A stretch of 32,045 nt of DNA from Pseudomonadota bacterium. Its GTDB lineage: Bacteria > Pseudomonadota > Gammaproteobacteria > Xanthomonadales > Xanthomonadaceae. Positions 7,642 to 16,353 of the stretch are shown here, one piece after another. Location of the stretch: the NCBI GenBank assembly GCA_023419315.1, contig JAEZYE010000064.1, forward strand, positions 1-32,045. Direction: 5' to 3'. Made by a program: the position numbers and the translations under genes. The first letter of the stretch is position 1. Each line of letters starts with the position of its first letter. Below the pieces are notes generated by a model, which was given only the letters and a program-made list of their open reading frames with translations, did not search any database and was not told the DNA's origin.

Positions 7642-8166
7642 GGACAGATCGATGCCGAGGTTCGAGGCCCAGCGCAGCGTGATGTAGAGATAGGGATCGG
7701 CGAAGCTGCGGAAGCCGGCGATCCACTGCTTGCCGTCGAGCTGGCGGTCGGCAGTTTCGAACAGGCCGCGCAGGCGCTTGCGTGCGGCGTCCTTCACGGC
7801 GGCGTGCTGGCTTTCGTCACCGATGAACTTGGCGGGTGCGAACAGCGGCGAGAACGCCGGATGCAGATCCGAGTTCACGAAGGAGAGCCAGCGTGCCGCG
7901 ATGGCGCGCTGTTTTGCGCTGCCGTCACCCCCCAGTTTCGCCTGCGGATGCGTGTCGGCGATGTAGCCCATGATTGCGGCGTTCTGGGTGAGGACGAAAT
8001 CACCATCCTGGATGGCAGGCACCGCGCCTGCGGGATTGATGGCGAGGAACTCGGGCGACTTGAGTTCAGCTGCGCTCAGTACCTTCACCTCGAACGGCTG
8101 TTCCGTCCATTGCAGGGCGATGTGGTCGGCGGTGGAGCACGCGCCGGGCTTGGTAAACAGCTTCAT
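7555..8166 (-). CDS. gstA: Glutathione S-transferase, beta-class GstA type
   Basis: This cytoplasmic enzyme conjugates glutathione to electrophiles. Its 203 residues closely resemble E. coli GstA in length and motifs: MKLFTKPGACS with the beta-class cysteine at position 10, NPAGAVPAI with the cis-proline, a glutathione-contacting TQNAAIMGYIAD segment, and an all-helical C-terminal domain with FADPYLYITLRWA, ending in DAEGLH. The ATG at 8166 has GGGAG five bases upstream. The 3' end and terminator exist as a second copy at 3018-3175, so this gene was the site where the bacteriocin block joined the chromosome. The gene itself is uninterrupted. The physiological substrate cannot be read from sequence. 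Confidence 0.92.
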   Translation of the reverse strand: MKLFTKPGACSTADHIALQWTEQPFEVKVLSAAELKSPEFLAINPAGAVPAIQDGDFVLTQNAAIMGYIADTHPQAKLGGDGSAKQRAIAARWLSFVNSDLHPAFSPLFAPAKFIGDESQHAAVKDAARKRLRGLFETADRQLDGKQWIAGFRSFADPYLYITLRWASNLGIDLSGLDHLAAFRQRMESDPGVRAALDAEGLH

Positions 8167-8346
8167 GGGATCTCCCGGAGGTCGGACGAAAACGAGCCGG
8201 CACTTTCACCGAACTCGTGATCCATGCTCAACCTCGCTGGCGTAACGATCCGTCACGGCAGTCGTGCTTGCGTAGCGTGTTGCTTCGGCAACTGGGAGAA
8301 GAAATCCCGCAGCGATGGCATGCGGGAGCACTCCGGACAAGCGCGC

Positions 8347-8802
8347 TCAGGAGCGCGGCTTCAACTTCTGTACGCGCAGGAAGGTGTGGTCGCCGATGGT
8401 CGCGACGCGATACGCGTTGCGCCAACTCGGGCTGGCGATCTGGTGGGCCATGAAATGGCTGGCGCCGGGCACGATTTCCTTGCGCTGTCCGGGCGGCAGG
8501 GCCCAGTTGCGCTCGGCGCCCAGGGCGACGTTCACGGAGGTGGCCCAGGCGTCCGCGTTGCGCAGGCGCGTTCCGGGCGCCACCAGCGTCGGGGCGAACT
8601 GCTTGCGGGCGGTGACGACTTCACAGACCGAATCGCCCCAGAGGCCGCTGTCTCGGCGACGGAGGGCCACTTCGGCGACGGCCTGCTGGCCGCGGAGGGT
8701 CTGGTCGCGGGCTTCCAGATATACGGTGGTGCTGAGGCAAAGCGAATCGGCGGCTGGCTGCGGCAGCATCTGCGACAACCAGAGAATCCAGGCCAGTTTC
8801 AT
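8347..8802 (-). CDS. SleB-family cell wall hydrolase, exported
   Basis: This 151-residue protein has a short hydrophobic N-terminus (MKLAWILWLSQML) that looks like a signal peptide, followed by a SleB/CwlJ-type hydrolase domain. Visible family features are the catalytic-type glutamate in VYLEAR (residue 30), the helix QAVAEVALRR, the WGDSVCEVV and QFAPTL segments and a late ASHFMAH. Such enzymes cut peptidoglycan glycan strands; in non-spore-formers their role is usually wall remodelling. The start at 8802 is chosen because AAGGAG lies nine bases upstream and the signal peptide follows at once. An upstream ATG at 8877 would add 25 charged residues before it. It stands alone between gst and a noncoding stretch. 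Confidence 0.78.
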   Translation of the reverse strand: MKLAWILWLSQMLPQPAADSLCLSTTVYLEARDQTLRGQQAVAEVALRRRDSGLWGDSVCEVVTARKQFAPTLVAPGTRLRNADAWATSVNVALGAERNWALPPGQRKEIVPGASHFMAHQIASPSWRNAYRVATIGDHTFLRVQKLKPRS

Positions 8803-9177
8803 TCGGGGGAACTCCTTGCTCCGTCTTTCCCGTGTCCCGGTTGCTTCCGCTGTTCTGGAAGCCACGTGGTGGAACACGGCAGGGCGTCATGGGGAGGCAG
8901 CCTTCACACGGGCTGCCCGTTTCCGGCCAAATCAGTCGGCGGCCGGGGTGACCCGCCTGAACTGGGCGGCGGGCCGAAAGTGGGCGCAAGGTACGTTCAA
9001 AAATTGGAATGCCCCCTGAATGCATCAGGTTGACAATCACAATAAGCCTTTGAATGGAATGCGAGTTTCTGAGTTGCCTGGCGACGATTAAGCGGTCATT
9101 CGGCTTGCCGTGCCGACGGAGGAACTTGGCCTAAATTAGTGATTTCCGTCATGAAATTCCGGCGTTGAACGACTGAA
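8803..9177. other. 375-bp stretch without a recognisable gene
   Basis: This holds the upstream region of the SleB-type gene. One hairpin is visible, GGCAGCC (8896-8902) and GGCTGCC (8911-8917), with no T-run strong enough to call a terminator. The half from about 9000 to 9177 is AT-richer and contains TTGACA at 9030-9035 on the plus strand, but no convincing -10 box or downstream plus-strand gene. I see no tRNA, small ORF with a ribosome-binding site, or repeat. Confidence 0.5.
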
Positions 9178-11214
9178 TCAGAGCGTGGCTGCGAGGCGAC
9201 TCGCCTGGGCGATGGCGCGCTTCGCGTCCAGTTCGGCAGCCACATCCGCCCCGCCGATCAGATGAACGGTGCGGCCCGCCGCCTGCAAATCGGGCAGCAG
9301 ATCCCGACGGGGCTCCTGGCCCGCACAGATCACGATGTGATCGACCCGCAGCAACTGCGGCTGTCCATCCACACGGATGTGCAAGCCCTCGTCATCCACG
9401 CCGACATATTCCACGCCGCCCAGCATCTGCACGCGCTTGGCCTTCAGCGTGGCCCGATGCACCCAACCGCTGGTCTTGCCCAGGCGGGCGCCGGGTTTGC
9501 CGGCCGTGCGCTGGAGCAGCCAGACCTCGCGGGCCGGCGCCTCGGGACGGGGCGACGCCAAGCTGCCGCGCGTGTCAAAGCTGGAATCCACGCCCCATTC
9601 GGCCATCCAGCGGTGCGGGTCGAGGCTGGCGGAGGGGCCTTCCTGCACCAGGAACTCGGCCACGTCGAAACCGATGCCGCCTGCGCCGATCAGGGCCGCA
9701 CGCGACCCGACTTCGACCCGGCCCGACAGTACGTCCGTGTAGCTGACCACTTTGGCGTGGGTCGCGCCCGGGAAATCGACCTCCCGCGGGGTGATGCCGG
9801 TGGCCAGCACGACTTCGTCGAAGTCGGCCAGCATCGCCGCGTCCACCGAAGTGGACAGACGCACGTCCACGCCAGTCTCCTCCAGTCGATGGCGGAAATA
9901 GCGCAGCGTTTCGTGGAATTCCTCCTTGCCGGGAATCCGCTTGGCGAAATTGAACTGGCCGCCGATTTCATCCGCCGCATCGAACAGCGTCACCCGATGG
10001 CCGCGTTCGGCGGCCACGGTCGCGCAGGCCAGCCCGGCCGGGCCGGCGCCGACCACGGCTATCCGCTTGGGCGAGACGGTGCGTGCATAAACGAGTTCGG
10101 TTTCCGCACAGGCGCGCGGATTCACCAGACAACTTGCGGTCTTGTTCTCAAACACGTGATCCAGGCAGGCCTGGTTGCAGGCGATACATGTATTGATCGC
10201 CTGCGACTGACCGCGGCGGGCCTTTTCCGCCCAGCGCGGGTCCGCCAGCAGCGGGCGCGCCAGCGAGACCATGTCGGCCTTGCCGCCGGCAAGGATGTCC
10301 TCGGCCACTTCCGGCATGTTGATCCGGTTGGTGGCCACCAGCGGAATCGCGACGTGCGGCTTGAGCTTGGCGGTGACATCGACGAACGCCGCGCGCGGCA
10401 CCGAGGTCACGATGGTCGGCACACGTGCTTCATGCCAGCCGATGCCGGAGTTGATGATCGTCGCGCCGGCGGCCTCGATGGCCTTGGCCTGGGCGACGAT
10501 CTCGTCCCACTGGTTGCCGTCTTCCACCAGATCCAGAAGGGAAAGCCGGTAGATGATGATGAAGTCCGGCCCGCAGGCCTCACGCACGCGGCGGACGATC
10601 TCCACCGCGAAGCGCATGCGCTTTTCCGGTGTGCCGCCCCAGGCGTCGTTGCGGCGGTTGGTGCGCGGCGCGGTGAACTCGTTGATGAGGTAACCCTCCG
10701 AGCCCATGATTTCGACGCCGTCATAGCCGGCGTCGCGCGCGCGCGCGGCGGCGCTGGCGTATGCCTTGATGGTGGCATCCACGCTGCGCGCCGACATCGC
10801 GCGCGGCGTGAACGGGTTGATCGGGGCTTTCAGCCGCGACGGCGCCTTGGACAGCGGGTGATAGGCATAGCGCCCGGCGTGCAGGAGTTGCAGGCAGATC
10901 TTCGCCCCATGCGGGTGCACGGCCTCGGTCACGAAGCGGTGCGGACGCACTTCCCACGGCCAAGACAGCTTGCCCCCGAACGGTTTGAGCCAGCCGGTCA
11001 GGTTGGGCGCGAAGCCGCCGGTGACGATCAGTCCGACGCCGCCGGCCGCCCGTTCCGCGAAGTACGCGGCCAAGCGCGGGAAGTCCTTCGCCCGATCCTC
11101 CAGGCCCGTATGCATCGAGCCCATGAGGATGCGGTTGCGGATCGTGGTGAAACCCAGATCCAGCGGAGTGAACAGGTGGGGAAACGGCGATGGGGTTTCG
11201 GCGCTGGACGACAT
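9178..11214 (-). CDS. fadH: NADPH-dependent 2,4-dienoyl-CoA reductase (FadH type)
   Basis: This 678-residue flavo-iron-sulfur enzyme reduces 2,4-dienoyl-CoA during beta-oxidation of unsaturated fatty acids. The N-terminal half is an Old-Yellow-Enzyme TIM barrel with Tyr175 in GSEGYLINEF and His261 in HEARVPTIV, matching the E. coli FadH active-site context. A 4Fe-4S cluster is indicated by Cys343, Cys346, Cys350 (CIACNQAC) and Cys362. The C-terminal half has a Rossmann FAD/NADPH part with GAGPAG (389-394) and GAGGIG. E. coli FadH has 672 residues. The ATG at 11214 begins just before conserved FPHLFTPLDLG. No strong ribosome-binding site is seen, and an upstream start at 11316 would add 34 residues that do not look conserved. 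It is divergent from the condensin operon. Other members of this family act on other enones, so the substrate is inferred. Confidence 0.9.
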   Translation of the reverse strand: MSSSAETPSPFPHLFTPLDLGFTTIRNRILMGSMHTGLEDRAKDFPRLAAYFAERAAGGVGLIVTGGFAPNLTGWLKPFGGKLSWPWEVRPHRFVTEAVHPHGAKICLQLLHAGRYAYHPLSKAPSRLKAPINPFTPRAMSARSVDATIKAYASAAARARDAGYDGVEIMGSEGYLINEFTAPRTNRRNDAWGGTPEKRMRFAVEIVRRVREACGPDFIIIYRLSLLDLVEDGNQWDEIVAQAKAIEAAGATIINSGIGWHEARVPTIVTSVPRAAFVDVTAKLKPHVAIPLVATNRINMPEVAEDILAGGKADMVSLARPLLADPRWAEKARRGQSQAINTCIACNQACLDHVFENKTASCLVNPRACAETELVYARTVSPKRIAVVGAGPAGLACATVAAERGHRVTLFDAADEIGGQFNFAKRIPGKEEFHETLRYFRHRLEETGVDVRLSTSVDAAMLADFDEVVLATGITPREVDFPGATHAKVVSYTDVLSGRVEVGSRAALIGAGGIGFDVAEFLVQEGPSASLDPHRWMAEWGVDSSFDTRGSLASPRPEAPAREVWLLQRTAGKPGARLGKTSGWVHRATLKAKRVQMLGGVEYVGVDDEGLHIRVDGQPQLLRVDHIVICAGQEPRRDLLPDLQAAGRTVHLIGGADVAAELDAKRAIAQASRLAATL

Positions 11215-11392
11215 GCGGGCGATGGATACGCTGGCGTATGGAGGGCGACACGATGCCGTGAGGCAGGGTCGAGCGCAAGTCTCCCATGCCGGCCTCATCC
11301 CTGTCGGCACCGGCACAGTCGGCGGCCGCTTTCAAGAGTTGTTACACCCGCCGGGCTCGGGGACCATAGGGGACCTGCGCATTCGGGCTTCC

Positions 11393-12727
11393 ATGGACGC
11401 CGCGACACCTCCTCTCCACGAGTACCTCCGCGAAGGCGTGTCCGCCGCGGACTTGCCGGACCTCCATCCCCTGCTGGCCGCCCGTGATCTGATCCGGGCG
11501 TTCTCGACCCTGTTCCACGGGGCCGAGGAAAACGTCATGGTCCGCCTGCTGGTGCTGCGCACGATCGGCGAGCGCGGACAGGCGCCCGACTGGACGCCGC
11601 AGGAACTGCGCGATCAGTTCGCCTATCTGGATGCGGTGAAGTTCGACACCGTGCTCGGCCGTCTGCGCGAGAACGGGCTGCTCGCCTGGGATGCCGCGAG
11701 CCAGCGCTACCGCATCAGCCCGGTAGGCCGGCAGGCGTTGTCGGCCATCGGCATGCTGTTGCAGTTCAATCGCGAAGGCGACGAGTTGGCCTACGTCACC
11801 GCGCAATTGGCTGCGGGCCAATCCGTCGGCCGCGTCGGCGCCGATGATCTGCAGCATCTGCTCTCGCGCCTCAACGAACTGCGCGAGGATTTCGACCAGG
11901 CCGTCCTGAGTGGATCCGAACACCGGATCCAGCAGGCGGCCGACACCCTGCAATCGGTCTGGCAGTGGGTGGAGAAGGGCACCGCCCTGATCCGCGACAT
12001 CGCGGCCGAAGCGGATCTCGACGTCGCCACCCATCGCGTCGCCCAGCAGATCGGCCGCGCGCAGAGCGCGCTGCTGCGGCAGGCGTCGGTATTCCAGCGC
12101 GCCCTGAACCAGTTGGACCGGCATCGCGTGCATCTGGGCGCGAGCGGCCTGTCATCTTCCGATGTGAATCGCTATCTGCGCGTGCTGGATGTCGATGCGC
12201 TGGTCGCGCTGGCCGATGACGTGCTGGCGCGCACGCCGATGCCGGCCTTCGTCCTCGCCCCCATCGCCCTGGACATCGCCGAGTGCGAACTGGTCGAACG
12301 CGAGCGGGAGGCGCAGATCGATCATGCGTTGCCGCCGGCACGACACGCGCCCAGCGATACGCCGCCTGCCGCCACGCGCAACGACTACGCACATGCCGAA
12401 CAATGGCTGGATCAACTCGCCACGTTGCAGGAGCCCGCGCCGCTGGCGGACTGGGTGCCGCAGGAGAGCTTCGCCGTCAGCGCGTATCGCCTTTCCCTGC
12501 TTGGCCTGATCGGCGATGCCGGTGCCGAAAACCGCCAGGGCGTCAGTGCGTCGCTGGCGCAGTTGCCCCTCGAATGGCGCGTGGAGACCTCCTGGGAGCC
12601 GGTGCAGCGCGCCGGCGTGGCCTACATGAGCCGTGGACGGCTGCATCCCGGAACCGAAACCGCCGCAACCGCCGCACCGCCCGAGGCGGCGGCCCCGGCC
12701 AGAAAACGGAAAAAGACCGCCGCATGA
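11393..12727 (+). CDS. mksF: MksF-like condensin subunit (kleisin)
   Basis: This is the probable kleisin subunit of an MksBEF (MukBEF-like) condensin, which would bridge the SMC heads in the nucleoid. Its 444 residues show an N-terminal winged-helix-like region (about 30-115, with LRDQFAYLDAVKFDTVLGRL and LLAWDAASQRYRISPVG), a long helical middle rich in Gln, Glu and Leu, a C-terminal winged-helix-like part, and a basic KRKKTAA tail. It has little sequence identity to known proteins that I can name; the assignment rests on operon order F-E-B, size, and the SMC gene that follows. Its TGA overlaps the next ATG as ATGA. The ATG at 11393 is the first sensible start after the divergent fadH. JetA of Wadjet systems is the main alternative, but no JetD gene follows. 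Confidence 0.72.
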   Translation: MDAATPPLHEYLREGVSAADLPDLHPLLAARDLIRAFSTLFHGAEENVMVRLLVLRTIGERGQAPDWTPQELRDQFAYLDAVKFDTVLGRLRENGLLAWDAASQRYRISPVGRQALSAIGMLLQFNREGDELAYVTAQLAAGQSVGRVGADDLQHLLSRLNELREDFDQAVLSGSEHRIQQAADTLQSVWQWVEKGTALIRDIAAEADLDVATHRVAQQIGRAQSALLRQASVFQRALNQLDRHRVHLGASGLSSSDVNRYLRVLDVDALVALADDVLARTPMPAFVLAPIALDIAECELVEREREAQIDHALPPARHAPSDTPPAATRNDYAHAEQWLDQLATLQEPAPLADWVPQESFAVSAYRLSLLGLIGDAGAENRQGVSASLAQLPLEWRVETSWEPVQRAGVAYMSRGRLHPGTETAATAAPPEAAAPARKRKKTAA

Positions 12728-13458
12728 GTGACCCCATTGCTTCCCTGATCGCCCGCCTGTTGGCCGAGCGGTGGCTGCCGCGCGAGGACCGCGCGGTCCG
12801 GCAGATGCTGGTCGATGCCGAACAGCGCGACGAACTCGATCGTCGCCTCGCCGCCGCGGGGCTTCGCCTGCTGGAACATCCGTATGCAGCGCATGTCGCG
12901 GTCGGCGTGGCGCGCGCGCAGGAAAACGAAGTATTCGGTCACGCCGAAGCCTGGGCGGCGAGCAATCTTTCGCTGGGTCGCGATTCGCTGGCCCTGCTGG
13001 TCGTGCTCTGGGCGCTGCTGGTGCTGCCCAAGCGCCAGCGCCAGATCGCACGCCAGGAAGACGAACGCACGCAGGTCGCGCAGGAACAGATGTTCGCCGA
13101 ACTCAAGCCGGTGCCGGTCGGCGCGGAAGTGGTCGAACCCCTCAACGAACGCACGCTGCTCGCCGACTTCGCCGAACGCCTGGGCGGCAAGGGCCGCCTG
13201 CAGATGAATCTCGGCGCGTTGCAGCGCCAAGGCTTCATCGTGCGTCGCCGCGAACGCATCCACGAAGGCCCGCTGCTGGATCTGGCGTTCGACTACGAAC
13301 GCATCGCCAGTCGCGTGATGGATGGCGCGCTGTCGCATGTGATCGAGGAAGCGCGCCGTTCGCAGGCCGCTGCACCGCGCATCGACGAAGGCACCGACGG
13401 ATTCAACGACGACGCGCGCGACGACGCGCCGATCGAGGAGATGCAGGACGATGTTTGA
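12724..13458 (+). CDS. mksE: MksE-like condensin subunit
   Basis: This 244-residue protein is the likely small accessory (kite-type) subunit that binds MksF and tunes the SMC ATPase. It is made of helices with two winged-helix-like portions (LNERTLLADFAERLGGKGRLQMNLGALQRQGFIVRR is typical of the second; key stretch FAERLGGKGRLQ) and an acidic, disordered tail (DDARDDAPIEEMQDDV). It starts with ATG overlapping the mksF stop (ATGA) and overlaps the mksB start by eight bases, so the three subunits are translationally coupled, as expected for a fixed-stoichiometry complex. The function is inferred from position and size rather than from clear sequence similarity. Confidence 0.7.
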   Translation: MSDPIASLIARLLAERWLPREDRAVRQMLVDAEQRDELDRRLAAAGLRLLEHPYAAHVAVGVARAQENEVFGHAEAWAASNLSLGRDSLALLVVLWALLVLPKRQRQIARQEDERTQVAQEQMFAELKPVPVGAEVVEPLNERTLLADFAERLGGKGRLQMNLGALQRQGFIVRRRERIHEGPLLDLAFDYERIASRVMDGALSHVIEEARRSQAAAPRIDEGTDGFNDDARDDAPIEEMQDDV

Positions 13459-16255
13459 GTTCCGCCAACTGGAAGTCGTGCACTGGGACTACTGGCAGCG
13501 CTACACGCTGCCGCTCGACGCTTCGATCATCACCGTGGTCGGGCCGAACGGTTCCGGCAAGACGACCCTGCTGGACGCACTGCGAACGCTGCTGGCGATC
13601 GACGATCGCGACATGGCGCGCGATTACAAGACGTACCTGCGCCACAACGGAAAGCCCTACGCATGGCTGCGCGCGGTGGTCAGCAATCCCGCCGATCGCC
13701 GCGGCAAACGCGCGTTCTTCCCGTTGATGGACGAGGAAGTGACGATCGCCTGCCGCGTGCGCAAGCGCGGCGGCGACTGGTCGCGCGATTACCAGATCGT
13801 CGCCGGCGACGTGCCGGTGGAAACGCTTGAGCAGGGCGGCGATTGGCTGGGTGTCCGCGACTACCGCGTGCGCCTGGCGGGCGCCGGACTGAGCCGCGCC
13901 ATCTGCCGCGTGCTGACACTGGAACAGGGTGCGACCGACAAGCTCTGCCAACTGTCGCCGCGCGAACTGCTGCAACTGGTATTCGACGTGTTCGAAGACA
14001 AAGCCGTGCTGGACGACTACCAGCGCGCTCGCAGCGAGCAGTTCGACGTCGAAAAGGAAATCGGCCAGTTGCAGCAGGGCTTGGCCGAACTGCACCTCAA
14101 GCTGGAATCCGCGCGCGCCGACGTGCGGTCGTTCGAGGATGGCCTGTCGCTGCGCAACCAGCGCAACCGGCTGCACAGTGAGATCCTGCCGAAGGTGGAA
14201 CTGGCGGACCTGCGCGCCACGATCGAAGGCGCGCGTCCACGCCTGACCGGCCTGCGCCGCGCTTTGCGCGAGCGCGAGCGCCAGCATGCGGATGGCGTCG
14301 CGCAGCAGGAACACGCCCGGAACGAGCGGGTCTGCGTGCAGGACCAACTGGTTGATGCGCGGCAACGTCTGAAGCAGGCCGAAGCCCACTTCACCCAGGC
14401 CCGCGATCACGCGCGCGATGCCGAGCATCTGGTGAAGCGTCACGATGATCTGGTGCGCCTGCAGGGCGATCAGGCGGTCGATGTCGATGCGATCAGTCGT
14501 GAAGTGGAAGAAGGCCGGCGTCGGCAAGCCGAGTTGAAGCTGCAGGCCGAGCGTGACCGGCAGCGTGCGAGCGAGCTCACGGCACGCATCGCCACGATGA
14601 GCGGCGGCGGACGCGCCATCGAGCCGTTCGAGCGCGAGTTCCGTGCCGAACTCGAACAACGGAACATTGGCCACAGCGTATTGACCGAACTGGTCGAGGT
14701 GACGGATCCCGCATGGGGTGTCGCGGTCGAAGCCGTGCTTGCACCGTATCGTCACCTCGTCGTGCTCGATTCGCCGAAGGACGCGAAGGCCGCGTGGGAA
14801 CTCGGCGAGCAGAAGCAATACCGTCATTTCGTCGTTGCTGATCGCGCGCCGGTCGAAAAGGCCACGCCCGGATCGCTGCTGGAGGTCGTGCGCTTCCTGG
14901 CCGACCCGCCCGCGTGGTTGCCTCGCCAGTTGGATCGCATCCAGCGCGTCAGTGACGTGCAGGCCGGTCATCGGATGGCGAAGGGCCAGGACTGGATCAC
15001 CGCCAAGGGCTATCTGCGCGAGCAGCGCGGCGGCCGGCATATCGGCGGCGGGCCTCCGCATTTCGGAGCGGGCGCGCGCCAGGCGCAATTGTCGGAGCTG
15101 CGCGAAGAACAGCACGCGATGCAGGAACGTGCGCACGGGCGCGAAGAGGAACTGGCCGAACTCGGGCAGCGGATTGCGCGCGGCCAGGCGCAACTGCTGG
15201 GCCTGGGTGCGAACAACGAACTGGTGACGCGTGCGGCCGAATTCGCGGATGCCGCAACGCGGCTGCCTGGACTGGCGTCGGCTGCGCAGGAAGCCGCCGT
15301 GGCACTCGCTTCGGTGCGGGCGGAACTGGATGAGCTGACGGCGCGCGACCGTGATGAAAGCATCGCCTCGGCTGCCCGCGACGCCGAACTGCGCACGCTC
15401 TCCAACGAGCTGCGTGATCGCGGACAGCAGATCGCACAGGAGCGTCTTGCGCTGGTGCATCGCATCGTCGATTTCCGCCGCCGCCGGCAGCAGATGCCGG
15501 TGGCGTGGCGCAGCGTGCAGTCACTGCATGCGGCCCGTGACGAATACGAAAGCGTGAGCGCGGCGCGCCGCGAGCTGGAACGCCTGGACGAGCGTCTGGC
15601 GCGCGGCGGCTTTGTCGAAGACGACGGCTGCGTCAGTCTGCGTGACAAGTTCGCCGCCGATCACGCAGGACTGGAAGCGGCGATCGGCAAGCGCGAAACC
15701 CATCTGCATCGCGCGCGCAAGTTGACCGAGGAAGCGCGCGGGGCGTACATCAACGTGCTTCGCGCCACCGTGCGCCGCTACCGGCGCAATCTCGAAGCGC
15801 TCGGCGAGTTGTCCGGCATCGGCGTGGACGTGGACATGCCGGAACTGGTCAACGAAGACACCGCACTGGCGCAGGCCGGGCTCACCGTGCGGTTCGATTT
15901 CGATCGCAAGGGCTGGATCGGGCTGGACGACGGCGAAGCTTCGGGCGGCCAGCAGGTGATGAAGTCGCTGCTGTTGCTGGTGGCGTTGCTGCGCGACGAG
16001 GATCAGCCGGGCGGATTCGTCTTCATCGACGAACCGTTTGCGCACCTGGACGTGGCCAACATCGAGAAGGTCGGCCGCTTCCTGCGATCGACCGACGCGC
16101 AGTACATCCTGACCACGCCCATCACGCACAACGTCAACGTGTTCGAACCGTCGGATCTCGTGCTCGCCACCAGCAAGCGCAGGCCGAACAGCAGTTGGGC
16201 CGAACCCGTTGCGGTGTTGAAGCGGGATCGCAGCAGCGAGGCCGCCGCCGCTTGA
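13451..16255 (+). CDS. mksB: MksB-like SMC ATPase
   Basis: This 934-residue SMC-type ATPase would dimerise and entrap or loop DNA. The N-terminal head has Walker A GPNGSGKTT (31-39) after FEFRQLEVVHWDYW. Two coiled-coil arms (about 180-380 and 510-760, dense in Gln, Glu, Arg, Ala and Leu) flank a hinge-like globular part (about 390-470, with VTDPAWGVAVEAVLAPYRHLVV context). The C-terminal head carries the signature SGGQ (831-834) and Walker B FVFIDEP (856-862), followed by AHLD. The arms are shorter than in MukB (about 1,480 residues), which fits the Mks class. The sequence is uninterrupted. A convergent terminator follows and no nuclease gene (MksG/JetD) is present, which favours a chromosome-organising role over plasmid defence. 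Confidence 0.85.
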   Translation: MFEFRQLEVVHWDYWQRYTLPLDASIITVVGPNGSGKTTLLDALRTLLAIDDRDMARDYKTYLRHNGKPYAWLRAVVSNPADRRGKRAFFPLMDEEVTIACRVRKRGGDWSRDYQIVAGDVPVETLEQGGDWLGVRDYRVRLAGAGLSRAICRVLTLEQGATDKLCQLSPRELLQLVFDVFEDKAVLDDYQRARSEQFDVEKEIGQLQQGLAELHLKLESARADVRSFEDGLSLRNQRNRLHSEILPKVELADLRATIEGARPRLTGLRRALRERERQHADGVAQQEHARNERVCVQDQLVDARQRLKQAEAHFTQARDHARDAEHLVKRHDDLVRLQGDQAVDVDAISREVEEGRRRQAELKLQAERDRQRASELTARIATMSGGGRAIEPFEREFRAELEQRNIGHSVLTELVEVTDPAWGVAVEAVLAPYRHLVVLDSPKDAKAAWELGEQKQYRHFVVADRAPVEKATPGSLLEVVRFLADPPAWLPRQLDRIQRVSDVQAGHRMAKGQDWITAKGYLREQRGGRHIGGGPPHFGAGARQAQLSELREEQHAMQERAHGREEELAELGQRIARGQAQLLGLGANNELVTRAAEFADAATRLPGLASAAQEAAVALASVRAELDELTARDRDESIASAARDAELRTLSNELRDRGQQIAQERLALVHRIVDFRRRRQQMPVAWRSVQSLHAARDEYESVSAARRELERLDERLARGGFVEDDGCVSLRDKFAADHAGLEAAIGKRETHLHRARKLTEEARGAYINVLRATVRRYRRNLEALGELSGIGVDVDMPELVNEDTALAQAGLTVRFDFDRKGWIGLDDGEASGGQQVMKSLLLLVALLRDEDQPGGFVFIDEPFAHLDVANIEKVGRFLRSTDAQYILTTPITHNVNVFEPSDLVLATSKRRPNSSWAEPVAVLKRDRSSEAAAA

Positions 16256-16308
16256 GGCAGTAGGGAGGATGCAACGGCGCAGCGTGCGATCAGTCCGCTG
16301 TGCGATGA

Positions 16309-16340
16309 CGCGAAGGCCGGCATTGCCGGCTTTCGCGTTT
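16309..16340. terminator. Convergent terminator after mksB
   Basis: CGCGAAGGCCGGC (16309-16321) pairs with GCCGGCTTTCGCG (16325-16337) through a three-base loop, with one G-T wobble, and TTT follows. It lies between the mksB stop and the converging oxidoreductase stop, so it can serve both. Confidence 0.75.
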
Positions 16341-16353
16341 CAGTCGGCCCGCA

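Noticed and set aside
9030..9058. A plus-strand promoter starting with TTGACA
   Set aside because: No convincing -10 box at the right distance and no plus-strand gene downstream; the next gene is on the minus strand.
9262..11487. A long open frame on the plus strand opposite fadH
   Set aside because: It is antisense to a complete FadH with all active-site motifs, has His/Arg/Gly-rich composition and no domain.
13403..15460. A long open frame on the minus strand opposite mksB
   Set aside because: It is antisense to an SMC gene with intact Walker motifs; no domain or ribosome-binding site is seen.
11393..16255. A Wadjet (JetABCD) anti-plasmid defence system
   Set aside because: No JetD/MksG gene follows; the next gene is a convergent MDR oxidoreductase after a terminator. 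The three-gene Mks condensin fits better.
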